Source of the DNA: JANXVV01 sp038230975
Lineage (GTDB): Bacteria; Planctomycetota; Phycisphaerae; Tepidisphaerales; Tepidisphaeraceae
Assembly: GCA_038230975.1 (NCBI GenBank)
Contig: JBBRMF010000210.1
Location: forward strand, 1-9,142
Direction of reading: 5' to 3'
Length of the DNA stretch: 9,142 nt
The notes below the pieces were generated by a model. That model saw only the letters and a program-made list of their open reading frames with translations, ran no database searches and had not been told where the DNA came from. Made by a program: the position numbers and the translations under genes. Below are positions 1-6,226 of this stretch, piece after piece. Positions within the stretch are counted from its first letter, which is position 1, and every line of letters begins with the position of its first letter.

Positions 1-39
1 AATCGCGGTGTTATGTTGCGGGCCCATTGGTTCTGACAT
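1..39 (-). CDS. 5' end of the gene after moxR (probably DUF58 family), truncated by the window edge
   Basis: Thirteen codons are visible, reading MSEPMGPQHNTAI, and the frame runs off the window edge. The ATG is at 39 and lies only 2 bp after the MoxR stop codon. A strong GGAGG Shine-Dalgarno (48-52) sits inside the last MoxR codons, 8 nt before this ATG, so the two genes are very probably translationally coupled. In planctomycetes and many other bacteria the gene directly after moxR encodes a DUF58 protein. That identity is inferred from position alone, because the visible residues carry no diagnostic motif. Confidence 0.6.
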   Translation of the reverse strand, partial: MSEPMGPQHNTAI

Positions 40-41
40 GG

Positions 42-1088
42 CTATCTCCTCCCCCCCACCAACTCCGCCTCAATCGTATGCGGCGTTTCCGCGATCACCT
101 TCTGCAGCACCATATCCGTCGTGATTCCTTCCGCTTCGCCTTCAAAATTCAAAATGATCCGATGTCGCATGGCGGGGATGGCGACTTCCTTGATGTCCTG
201 GAAGCTGACGTGGAAACGGCCATCGAGCAGGGCGCGGACTTTCGCGCCGAGAGTGATGGCCTGGGCGGCGCGGGGGCTGGCACCGACGCGGAGGAATTGG
301 TTGACCATCGGGATGGCGTACTGGCCTTGCGGGTGGGTGGCCAGCACACAGCGGATGGCGTAGTCCTGAACGTGCTCGGCAATGATCACGCGCTGCACGA
401 GCTTTTGGTGGGCGATGATTTTGGCCGAATCAAGCACGGGGCGGACATCGGGTTTGTGGCCGGTGGTGGTGCGATTGAGAATCTCGTGCAGTTCCTGGCG
501 GCCGCTGTAATTGACTTGCAGCTTATAAAAGAAACGATCGAGCTGAGCCTCGGGGAGCGGGTACGTGCCTTCTTGTTCGAGCGGGTTTTGGGTGGCCATC
601 ACGAAGAAGGGTTGCTCGAGCTTGCGGACTTCACCGAAGCTGGTGACCTGTTTTTCCTGCATCGCTTCGAGCAAAGCGGACTGGGTTTTGGGGGTGGCGC
701 GGTTGATTTCATCCGCGAGCACGATCTGCGCGAAGATCGGGCCGGGGAGGAACATCAACGCGGATTTGCTGCCATCCGGCGTTTCAACGATGCCCTTGGT
801 GCCGACGATGTCGGCGGGCATGAGATCGGGGGTGAACTGGATACGGCCGAATTTCAGGTTCAGCGCATCGGCCAGAGCCCGGATCAATGCGGTTTTACCG
901 AGGCCGGGGACGCCTTCGAGCAACGCATGACCACCGACGAACAGGCAGGTAAGCACGCCATCAATGATGTCTTCATGGCCGACGATGGCTTTGCCAATTT
1001 CGGCGTGCACGGCGGCGTAATCGGCGCGGAAGGCATCGCATTGCTGTTGGACCTGGGGATCGATACCGGGGACGGGAGGTTGGGCCAT
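42..1088 (-). CDS. MoxR-family AAA+ ATPase
   Basis: This is a 348-residue AAA+ ATPase of the MoxR class, a cytoplasmic ATP-driven chaperone thought to work with VWA-domain proteins in maturation or activation of partner proteins. Visible motifs are Walker A GVPGLGKT (residues 59-66, K65), Walker B IVLADEINRA (122-131, D126/E127), sensor 1 in ATQNP (N168), the MoxR-typical EQEGTYPLPEAQLDRF segment (171-186) with a candidate arginine finger at R185, and a C-terminal lid region containing GASPRAAQ. The length is normal for the family. The ATG at 1088 is preceded by AGAGGA (1093-1098) 4 nt upstream, which fixes the start. It lies 127 bp after the VWA gene and 2 bp before the next gene on the same strand, so it is the middle member of an apparent operon. 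Its physiological substrate cannot be told from the sequence. Confidence 0.96.
   Translation of the reverse strand: MAQPPVPGIDPQVQQQCDAFRADYAAVHAEIGKAIVGHEDIIDGVLTCLFVGGHALLEGVPGLGKTALIRALADALNLKFGRIQFTPDLMPADIVGTKGIVETPDGSKSALMFLPGPIFAQIVLADEINRATPKTQSALLEAMQEKQVTSFGEVRKLEQPFFVMATQNPLEQEGTYPLPEAQLDRFFYKLQVNYSGRQELHEILNRTTTGHKPDVRPVLDSAKIIAHQKLVQRVIIAEHVQDYAIRCVLATHPQGQYAIPMVNQFLRVGASPRAAQAITLGAKVRALLDGRFHVSFQDIKEVAIPAMRHRIILNFEGEAEGITTDMVLQKVIAETPHTIEAELVGGRR
48..52 (-). promoter_or_regulatory. Shine-Dalgarno of the gene downstream of moxR
   Basis: GGAGG on the minus strand lies within the last codons of MoxR (the VGGRR tail), 8 nt before the next ATG at 39. It decides the start of the downstream gene and predicts translational coupling. 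Confidence 0.7.
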
Positions 1089-1092
1089 GGTT

Positions 1093-1098
1093 TCCTCT
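1093..1098 (-). promoter_or_regulatory. Shine-Dalgarno of moxR
   Basis: AGAGGA on the minus strand, 4 nt before the ATG at 1088. It supports that start over the in-frame upstream extensions. Confidence 0.65.
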
Positions 1099-1127
1099 TA
1101 GGGTTAGTTTGTCGAGATAATAATTAC

Positions 1128-1203
1128 GAATGACGAAATTCGAATAACGAAACAAAGACGGATCATCTTCTGAATTTTTTCGTGAATTCGAATTTCGTCA
1201 TTC
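1128..1203. repeat. 18-bp perfect inverted repeat built of ATTCG/TTCGTCA heptamers, between the VWA gene and moxR
   Basis: The arm 1128-1145 (GAATGACGAAATTCGAAT) is exactly complementary to 1186-1203, with a 40-nt loop. Read on the minus strand, the 1120-1150 side is a degenerate array of 7-bp units (TTCGTTA, TTCGAAT, TTCGTCA, TTCGTAA). Translated, such arrays give the spurious 7-residue FVIR(H/I)SS pattern often seen in mispredicted proteins. The element fills most of the 127-bp spacer between two co-oriented genes. As RNA it would form a long hairpin between the VWA and moxR messages. There is no run of U after the stem, so it is not a standard terminator; a stability or processing role is inference. 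Confidence 0.75.
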
Positions 1204-1215
1204 CGCGCTAGCGGC

Positions 1216-4200
1216 CTATTCTTGTTCCTTTTGCTTGATCTGTTGCTGTGCACGTTTTTTGGCTTCGAGCAAGCTGTTGGTCGTTCCGCCGACTTGAGCG
1301 CCTTTCGGATCGACTTTTTTCGGCGCGGACGGCAGCGGTTTGTCGGTGGCACCACCGACGATATTGCTGATGTCTCCTTCGACCGCGTTTTGCGCGACGA
1401 ACTTGGCTTTAGGATCGGGAAGTGACGGCGCGTTTGCGGCAATCTTTTCGGCGGGTCGAAATTTTTGTTCGGCGACGCCTTCTCGCACTTTTTTTAATGC
1501 GTCCATCGTCGGGGCGCTTTCAACTTGCCGTGTGGTGACGGTGAAATCGCGAACCTTTTGCGCCATCGCGGCAGCCAACCGTTTGGTGGCCAGCCAATCC
1601 CATGCAATTCGCCGTACGGCAACATCCAACAGCAATAGTCCCAGCAGGACCGGGATCAAGATATCCCAGATCGGCAAAGGAGACGCGCTGATGAGAAGGC
1701 CTTCGCGGGAAAACAGGTTGGCACTTTCGGCATTGAAGGGCTCAAGCATTCTTCCACCGGTGGAATCGGCGATGCGTTGCAGCAGGGAATCATTGCTCAA
1801 CAGATCGCGTTGCTCCGGGGCACCGTTGATGGTCAACCCACCCATCAATTCACCGCCACCATTCTTGCCTTCAAAATGCAGCGGGATGACGTAGTTGCCT
1901 TCAAGCGGGGCATCGAAATCCCCTTCGTAAGTGCCAGGGCCGGTTTGCACGAGTTTGACAGTGGTGGGTTTGCCATCGGGGCCGAGGATGCTTCCACCGA
2001 TGTTCATGAAGTTAAGGAAACCGCTGTCTTTGCTGTTGGCTTTGACGACGATTTTTCCCTTCGTGCCGATCTGCATGGTCTGCACGTCAAAATCAGTGCT
2101 CATGGGTGGGCGGGCGACGGATCGAACGGCCTGCGCCCAGAACTTGGAGAACATGGAACTGCCGGCCCACTGCGGTGCCCAGAGGGCGGTGGCATCACCG
2201 GTGAATACCACGGCGCGACCGAGGCCGGTTTGCCAATGGGCCAGCACCGGATCGAAATTCATCTTGCCATTGGCTCCGGGATTGGCGGCGACGAGTGCGA
2301 GTTTGATGTCGTTCTGCGCGTTGTCCTTACGGCTGGTCAGCACTATCCCGCGCAACCCCGGGAAGCCGCCAATGCCCTTCAACAAATCGCTGGTGTTGTC
2401 GGAAATCTGCACGGGAAACGGAGGGTCGCCTTCACCGGCTTCGTGGATAAGCGATCGCTGCACGACGGTGGCTTCCTTGATGAAAATCTGCGGAAGCTGA
2501 TTGGGGTTATTTTCGATGGGTCCATAGGCGCGGCCCTTGGTTTTTTCGGCCATCTCGATCATCTGCGGCGATTTAGTGCCAGGTTGATGCGTGAAGACGG
2601 TGACGGTGGAGATGCTGATTTTTTCCTTGACGCACAGATCGAGCAACGCCTGATTGCAGCCTTGCGGATCGCCGTCGGAAACGATGATGATGTGTCGTTG
2701 CTTGGCGTTGGAGTTGAGCAGGCTGGGCTGACCGAGTCCGGCCCCTTTTACGGCGAGCGTGACGGCATCGTCGAAGCTGGGCATGTCGCCGAGCATCATA
2801 TTTTTGATGGCTTTGGTGGCGGCAGAGCCGTCCCCTTTTTCTTTGAGCGTGAAGTCCCAACCCGCCCCGCCTACGCCACCGGCGGCGCCGTTGTTCCAGC
2901 CGTAGCTGATGACGCCGATTTCATCTTTTGGCGCGAGCGTTTTCATGGCAGCCAGGCCGCATTGCTCACCCCAATAGTTGCCCTGCGGCATTTCGCAGGA
3001 GTGCATGATGAGCACGAGCGCGCCCTTGGGGATTTGCCGTTGGGCGGGAATTTCCATGTTGACGGGCAGAACATCCTTGAGCTTTGAGCTGATCCATCCG
3101 CCGGCGCCGAAAGTATCCGGGCCGCCAAGCATCAACAGCCCGCCGCCCATGTCGTGAACGTAGCGGGCGAGATTCTCATCCTGCTTGTCGTCAAGTCCCC
3201 CAAAGCCACCGCCTTTAGGCACGTTGGCGAGAATGACCGCGTCATAGTTTTGCAGTTCGACGAGATCTGTCGGGAATTGCTCGACGCGTTTCGTGACGAG
3301 GTTGATCCCTTCGGATGAAAGCGCCTGTTCGAGCAGTTTGCCCGGCCCGAGTTGGCCGGAGGCATCGCGGGCGTTGTCGATGTAAAGTACCTGACCTTTT
3401 CCGCGCACAAAGGTGAAGGCTTCACCGCTGTTGTTGCTGAGCAGGGTATCGACTTTGCCCGTGCCATCGCTTTGGCCTTCAAAGGTGGCTTTGAACCGCT
3501 GCACATGCGCTGCCTGCCCGGGGATCTGGACGCGGAACGGCGTGATGCCGGGTTTAAGCGTGACGGTTTTGGAAGTTGCATTGGGGTTGGCCGGGTCGAG
3601 CGGAATCGGCACATCGTTCATCAGGACAGTCAGTTTTCCGGTGACATCCAATGCGTTTGTGGAGCGGAGAAAAATCTCGACCGTGAACGGTTCATTTTCC
3701 CGCTTCCAGGTCGGGGCGATCATCTTCTCCATCAGCACTTCGTTGCGAATCCGGTAGTTGAGGGGAAAGACATCGATCGGCACATGCTGGGCGGCGGCGG
3801 CGTTGAGGGCGGCGTCGATGTCGCCCATGTTCTGGTTGCCATCACTGATGAGGACCAGGCGGCGCATGGCATCGTTGCGGAAGGTCGCCAGCCCCAGTTG
3901 GAGCGCGCTGCCGATATCCGTGCCATTGCCGCGCCGTTCGTGGATGGGTTTGGCGTTTTTGATGAGTTGATTGCCGGGGATGGCGTCGATCCAGGCATCG
4001 TCGGCAAAGCTGATCACACCGATGCGGTCATCGGTTTGTTTGTCGGGTTGTTTCGTGGCGTTGTCGAGGAATTTTTCGCGAGCCGCATCGTAGGAATTGC
4101 CCGGGTATTTCGTGAATTGATCGATGGAGACGCTGATATCGCTGCAGACGATGACCTCGACATTTTTGTGCTGCCGCTGCCATCGCGCACCGCCGAGAAT

Positions 4201-4362
4201 CAGGATGAAGCAGAGCGTGACGAGCAGGCGCAGAATGATGGCGGTCCATTTTCGCACCTGGCCGAGTCCGGCGAGCGACCAGAGGCCGAGCGTGACGAAG
4301 AAAATCGCAAGGCCAAGGAATAGCAGCGCGGCGGTGGTACCGGTGAAGTATTCGAGCTTCAA
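1216..4362 (-). CDS. Large membrane-anchored VWA / GATase-like domain protein
   Basis: The frame is open up to an ATG at 4437 (1073 residues). The numbering below is from that Met, although I prefer the in-frame TTG at 4362 (residue 26), because the first 25 codons run through a 7-bp repeat array and have no convincing Shine-Dalgarno. Two hydrophobic helices come first (about 34-56 and 64-82). Next is a VWA domain (about 93-235) with an intact MIDAS: D100-I-S102-V-S104, T173 and D199 of SDG. Residues about 345-460 resemble the GATase1-like (formerly DUF1355) fold, ending in GGGLLMLGGPDTFGAGGW; no catalytic Cys is apparent there. A second VWA-like region (about 472-660) starts with ALVLIMHSCEMPQG, a MIDAS lacking the first Asp, but keeps VSDGD at 586-590. 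A third membrane helix lies at 922-940, followed by a charged Lys/Gln-rich tail to 1073. The bulk probably lies outside the cytoplasm. It is the first gene of the moxR operon and the likely partner of that ATPase. I recognise the family but can give no specific function. Confidence 0.9.
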   Translation of the reverse strand: MKLEYFTGTTAALLFLGLAIFFVTLGLWSLAGLGQVRKWTAIILRLLVTLCFILILGGARWQRQHKNVEVIVCSDISVSIDQFTKYPGNSYDAAREKFLDNATKQPDKQTDDRIGVISFADDAWIDAIPGNQLIKNAKPIHERRGNGTDIGSALQLGLATFRNDAMRRLVLISDGNQNMGDIDAALNAAAAQHVPIDVFPLNYRIRNEVLMEKMIAPTWKRENEPFTVEIFLRSTNALDVTGKLTVLMNDVPIPLDPANPNATSKTVTLKPGITPFRVQIPGQAAHVQRFKATFEGQSDGTGKVDTLLSNNSGEAFTFVRGKGQVLYIDNARDASGQLGPGKLLEQALSSEGINLVTKRVEQFPTDLVELQNYDAVILANVPKGGGFGGLDDKQDENLARYVHDMGGGLLMLGGPDTFGAGGWISSKLKDVLPVNMEIPAQRQIPKGALVLIMHSCEMPQGNYWGEQCGLAAMKTLAPKDEIGVISYGWNNGAAGGVGGAGWDFTLKEKGDGSAATKAIKNMMLGDMPSFDDAVTLAVKGAGLGQPSLLNSNAKQRHIIIVSDGDPQGCNQALLDLCVKEKISISTVTVFTHQPGTKSPQMIEMAEKTKGRAYGPIENNPNQLPQIFIKEATVVQRSLIHEAGEGDPPFPVQISDNTSDLLKGIGGFPGLRGIVLTSRKDNAQNDIKLALVAANPGANGKMNFDPVLAHWQTGLGRAVVFTGDATALWAPQWAGSSMFSKFWAQAVRSVARPPMSTDFDVQTMQIGTKGKIVVKANSKDSGFLNFMNIGGSILGPDGKPTTVKLVQTGPGTYEGDFDAPLEGNYVIPLHFEGKNGGGELMGGLTINGAPEQRDLLSNDSLLQRIADSTGGRMLEPFNAESANLFSREGLLISASPLPIWDILIPVLLGLLLLDVAVRRIAWDWLATKRLAAAMAQKVRDFTVTTRQVESAPTMDALKKVREGVAEQKFRPAEKIAANAPSLPDPKAKFVAQNAVEGDISNIVGGATDKPLPSAPKKVDPKGAQVGGTTNSLLEAKKRAQQQIKQKEQE

Positions 4363-4386
4363 CGGCCAGATGATCGAAAGGGAGAA

Positions 4387-4414
4387 CGCTGAATGTTGAA
4401 TGCTGAATGCTGAA
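4387..4414. repeat. Four tandem 7-bp repeats (TTCAGCA family) at the start of the VWA gene
   Basis: On the minus strand the units are TTCAGCA, TTCAGCA, TTCAACA and TTCAGCG, exactly 28 bp. In frame they read SAFSIQHSAF, a 7-residue periodicity that reflects 3 x 7 bp rather than protein design. Such arrays are normally intergenic, so their presence inside the longest open frame suggests that the annotated ATG at 4437 is too far upstream. Confidence 0.8.
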
Positions 4415-4566
4415 AGGTGGAGGGAAACGGAGTGCATTAAGCACCATCTTTACCATAAGGTGTAGATTGTTGCATCTGCCTGTGCATGGCACTGTCGGAA
4501 TTCAATTCGCAGGGTCCGCTTCAGCGCTGGCCGACCCATCCAAATGGAGGATGAATCGGTAGTGGG

Positions 4567-4899
4567 CTACTTTGAATTTTTCGGGATTGTTCCGCATTCG
4601 GGACATCGGTCTGGGGTAGCCCGGAGATCGTAGCCGCACTGAATGCATAAGTTTTCGTTCAGATCATTGTCCCGAACTTGTTTTCGATATGTGCGCAGCA
4701 TGGAAGAGTACATACCAAACCAAATGCACGTTAGGCCCGTAATGAAAAGACCTGCGAGCAGCAAATCCATTCTCGCACTAATCGACATTCCGCTATCAAA
4801 AACATTCCATCCCAATCCCCCTAGTAACCATGCGAGGAACATCACGAACGTAGCTATCACGAATGCTTTGAGATACGCAAAGGATGGAAGTTTGTCCAT
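4567..4899 (-). CDS. Small two-helix membrane protein with CxxC-x10-CxxC tail
   Basis: This is a protein of about 110 residues. Two strongly hydrophobic segments (FVIATFVMFLAWLLGGLGW, and LLLAGLFITGLTCIWFGMY) are followed by a basic stretch (RTYRKQVR) and a C-terminal tail CIQCGYDLRATPDRCPECG. The tail has two CxxC pairs ten residues apart and looks like a small zinc ribbon. By the positive-inside rule the tail should be cytoplasmic. This CGYDLR-TP-RCPECG signature recurs in many small planctomycete membrane proteins of unknown role, and is the best taxonomic marker in the window. The open frame extends to an ATG at 4908, but AGGA (4908-4911) lies 8 nt before the second ATG at 4899 and directly abuts the first, so 4899 is preferred. 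The gene looks more AT-rich than its neighbours. It is divergent from the XRE gene. Function unknown. Confidence 0.85.
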   Translation of the reverse strand: MDKLPSFAYLKAFVIATFVMFLAWLLGGLGWNVFDSGMSISARMDLLLAGLFITGLTCIWFGMYSSMLRTYRKQVRDNDLNENLCIQCGYDLRATPDRCPECGTIPKNSK

Positions 4900-4953
4900 G
4901 ACTACCATCCTACCGCGCCCAGCAAAAAACCGTTCGGAGAGTGAACCGTATCC

Positions 4954-4971
4954 GTTGTATTATAAGACAAC
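4954..4971. promoter_or_regulatory. Candidate operator/-10 palindrome upstream of the XRE gene
   Basis: GTTGTATTATAAGACAAC is an 18-bp palindrome with one mismatched pair (A4959 against G4966) and a TTATAA centre. It overlaps -10-like hexamers (TATTAT 4958-4963, TATAAG 4961-4966); no good -35 is seen. It lies 57 bp before the XRE start, between divergent genes, the usual position for an autoregulatory operator. Binding is inferred from symmetry and position only. Confidence 0.4.
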
Positions 4972-5016
4972 CAAATCGACGCGATGACTGTCTATCCTAT
5001 TGCTGCTTACGAACTA

Positions 5017-5021
5017 AAGGA
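5017..5021 (+). promoter_or_regulatory. Shine-Dalgarno of the XRE-family gene
   Basis: AAGGA lies 7 nt before the ATG at 5029 and supports that start. Confidence 0.65.
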
Positions 5022-5028
5022 CTGAATC

Positions 5029-5376
5029 ATGCCCAACCCTCCCCGACGCAGTCATGCCGCCCTGACACCGCAGCGGATCGCTGAACTGAGTGATCTGGCC
5101 GGGAAGATCGACCGTGAAGAAGCCGAGCAAATCAAGTCCGATGCCCGTGCGATTCTGTTGAGGCATGACACGGTCAAGAAACTGATCCGGTCGGTGAAGC
5201 AGGCTCGACTCGCCAAGGGATTGAGCCTAGTGGATGTGGGCGAAGAATCGGGCATTGGCAAGGCGAATCTTTGCCGGTTGGAAAACGATCTGGACCCCAA
5301 CCCGACGATCGACACCTTATTGCGTTACGCCGGGGCCGTAGGAGTTGAAGTCCATGTAAGCATCGAGCAGCGGTAA
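5029..5376 (+). CDS. XRE/Cro-type helix-turn-helix DNA-binding protein
   Basis: This is a 115-residue protein. A basic, Pro-rich leader is followed by a charged helix (about 20-50, DREEAEQIKSDAR) and then an XRE-type HTH over about 53-107. Recognisable parts are the first HTH helix (SVKQARLAKGLSLVDVGEES), the recognition helix GIGKANLCRLEND (75-87) and the family-typical LDPNPTIDTLLRYAGAVG. The form matches solitary planctomycete XRE regulators that resemble HigA/antitoxin-type proteins. No toxin partner adjoins it in the same orientation: the upstream gene is divergent and the next gene is a separate DUF433/DUF5615 pair 177 bp away. It probably binds DNA as a dimer, possibly at the palindrome at 4954-4971. 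Autoregulation, or regulation of the neighbouring toxin-antitoxin pair, is inference. Confidence 0.88.
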   Translation: MPNPPRRSHAALTPQRIAELSDLAGKIDREEAEQIKSDARAILLRHDTVKKLIRSVKQARLAKGLSLVDVGEESGIGKANLCRLENDLDPNPTIDTLLRYAGAVGVEVHVSIEQR

Positions 5377-5515
5377 GGTTCGATGTTAATGAACTGCTCT
5401 GTCGGATGCCAAAAGCTGGCGTGCGAAGGCAAAAACTTTCCTTCGGAAGAGAAACTCCCAAACGCGGACGTGAATTCGTAACTTGGTTTGGGCGGGACCA
5501 CGTTGCGGCGCGAAT

Positions 5516-5543
5516 TTGCGGGCATCATCCGCGCGGGTATAAT
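5516..5543 (+). promoter_or_regulatory. Sigma70-type promoter of the toxin-antitoxin operon
   Basis: TTGCGG (5516-5521) and a perfect TATAAT (5538-5543) are separated by 16 bp. A start of transcription around 5550 would be expected, only about 4 nt before the antitoxin ATG at 5554, so the message would be leaderless or nearly so. A short GCGG/CCGC inverted repeat (5518-5521 / 5529-5532) lies between the boxes and could be part of an operator. Confidence 0.6.
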
Positions 5544-5553
5544 CTCTTGGATC

Positions 5554-5862
5554 ATGAGTATCTTGGTTTCTCCACCCCCCGCCTTTCATGCCGCCGCGAT
5601 CGAGGCGGAACATCTTGTAGGCGATTGGATTCAGCCGGGACATCCCCTCTTCGGCATCGTCTGGATCAATCCCGAGCGGATGAGCGGCGAGCCATGCTTC
5701 TATGCCAGCCGCGTTCCACTCAAAAACCTGTTCGACTATTTGGAGGGCGGGTATTCGCTCGACACATTCCTGGAAGATTTCGAGGGCGTGACACGCGAGC
5801 AGGCTACGGCCATACTCGAGCTGGCGCGGCTGGGACTGCTCACCCAACTGCCACGCGCATGA
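5554..5862 (+). CDS. DUF433-family antitoxin
   Basis: This is a 102-residue protein. The C-terminal 60 residues match the DUF433 pattern, INPERMSGEPCFYASRVPL followed by KNLFDYLEGGYSLDTFLEDF and then GVTREQATAILELARLGL, a small helical DNA-binding-like domain that serves as the antitoxin in pairs with PIN-like toxins. An N-terminal extension of about 36 residues (SPPPAFHAAAIEAEHLVGD) precedes it. I chose the ATG at 5554 because the only upstream in-frame alternative is a TTG at 5488, and a good promoter (TATAAT at 5538) lies inside that longer version. The stop overlaps the toxin start by 4 bp (ATGA at 5859-5862), so the two are translationally coupled, with antitoxin first. It should neutralise the toxin and repress the operon; this follows from family knowledge, not from the sequence itself. 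Confidence 0.85.
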   Translation: MSILVSPPPAFHAAAIEAEHLVGDWIQPGHPLFGIVWINPERMSGEPCFYASRVPLKNLFDYLEGGYSLDTFLEDFEGVTREQATAILELARLGLLTQLPRA

Positions 5863-6212
5863 AGATTCTTTTCGATCATTGCGTGCCCAAGCCGTTCCGC
5901 CGGCACTTACCGGCTCACCAGGTGAGGACAACGCGCGAGATGCGGTGGGAATTGCTCCGCAACGGCGCACTGATGTCCGTGGCGGCGAAAGCGTTTGAAG
6001 TGTTTCTCACCGTCGACAAAAAGATCAAATCCGAACACAACCTGCGTAAACTGCCCCTACCCGTGATAGTGTTGGACACATTCGACAACAAACCGGAAAG
6101 CATTTCCCCTTTTGCGCCATTCGTCGAACGAGAACTCTCGAACCTACGTCCGGGTGAACTCGTGGAGATTCACCCGGATGGGAGCGTCACGAGGCATGGC
6201 GCGCCGCATTAG
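5859..6212 (+). CDS. DUF5615-family PIN-like toxin (putative ribonuclease)
   Basis: This is a 117-residue protein beginning MKILFDHCVPKPFRRHLPAHQV, the typical opening of DUF5615/Mut7-C-like PIN proteins, with an early acidic residue (D6) in strand 1. Next come VRTTREMRWELLRNGALMSVAAKAFEVFLTVDKKI, with D53 in the conserved T-x-D motif, and PLPVIVLDT (D73). Acidic residues at these places are the expected metal-binding set of a PIN-like nuclease. The gene starts within the antitoxin stop (ATGA overlap) and has no Shine-Dalgarno of its own, consistent with coupled translation. The frame stays open upstream to 5406, but that part overlaps the antitoxin in another frame and shows no family resemblance. 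The likely role is an RNA-cleaving toxin controlled by the upstream antitoxin. The RNA target is unknown. Confidence 0.85.
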   Translation: MKILFDHCVPKPFRRHLPAHQVRTTREMRWELLRNGALMSVAAKAFEVFLTVDKKIKSEHNLRKLPLPVIVLDTFDNKPESISPFAPFVERELSNLRPGELVEIHPDGSVTRHGAPH

Positions 6213-6226
6213 GCCTTCCTGCACGT

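Noticed and set aside
27..1133. Plus-strand open frame of 368 codons opposite moxR
   Set aside because: It is antisense to a gene with all MoxR motifs. The translation is an Asp/Glu/Gly-rich shadow without recognisable domains and it starts at TTG.
1104..1442. Minus-strand 112-codon frame ending in FVIRISSFVII
   Set aside because: It is a shadow of the VWA C-terminus that continues into the intergenic heptamer repeat. The FVIR pattern is a repeat artefact.
1777..3087. Plus-strand open frame of 436 codons opposite the VWA gene
   Set aside because: It is a mirror of GC-biased third positions of the VWA gene, with no domain-like sequence and overlapping a well-supported gene completely.
3352..4323. 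Plus-strand open frame of 323 codons opposite the VWA gene
   Set aside because: Same reason: a shadow of the intact VWA domain, rich in Asp/Glu/Arg with no motif.
4028..4492. Minus-strand 154-codon frame with an FSIQHSTFSV stretch
   Set aside because: It is a different reading frame of the VWA gene start running through the 7-bp repeat array.
5406..6212. Long version (268 codons) of the toxin gene
   Set aside because: The extra 151 codons overlap the antitoxin in another frame and show no family resemblance. The ATGA overlap start at 5859 gives the normal family N-terminus.
6213..6226. Bidirectional terminator between the convergent toxin and permease-NHL genes
   Set aside because: The 14-bp gap holds no inverted repeat or U-tract, and I could not find one just inside either gene.
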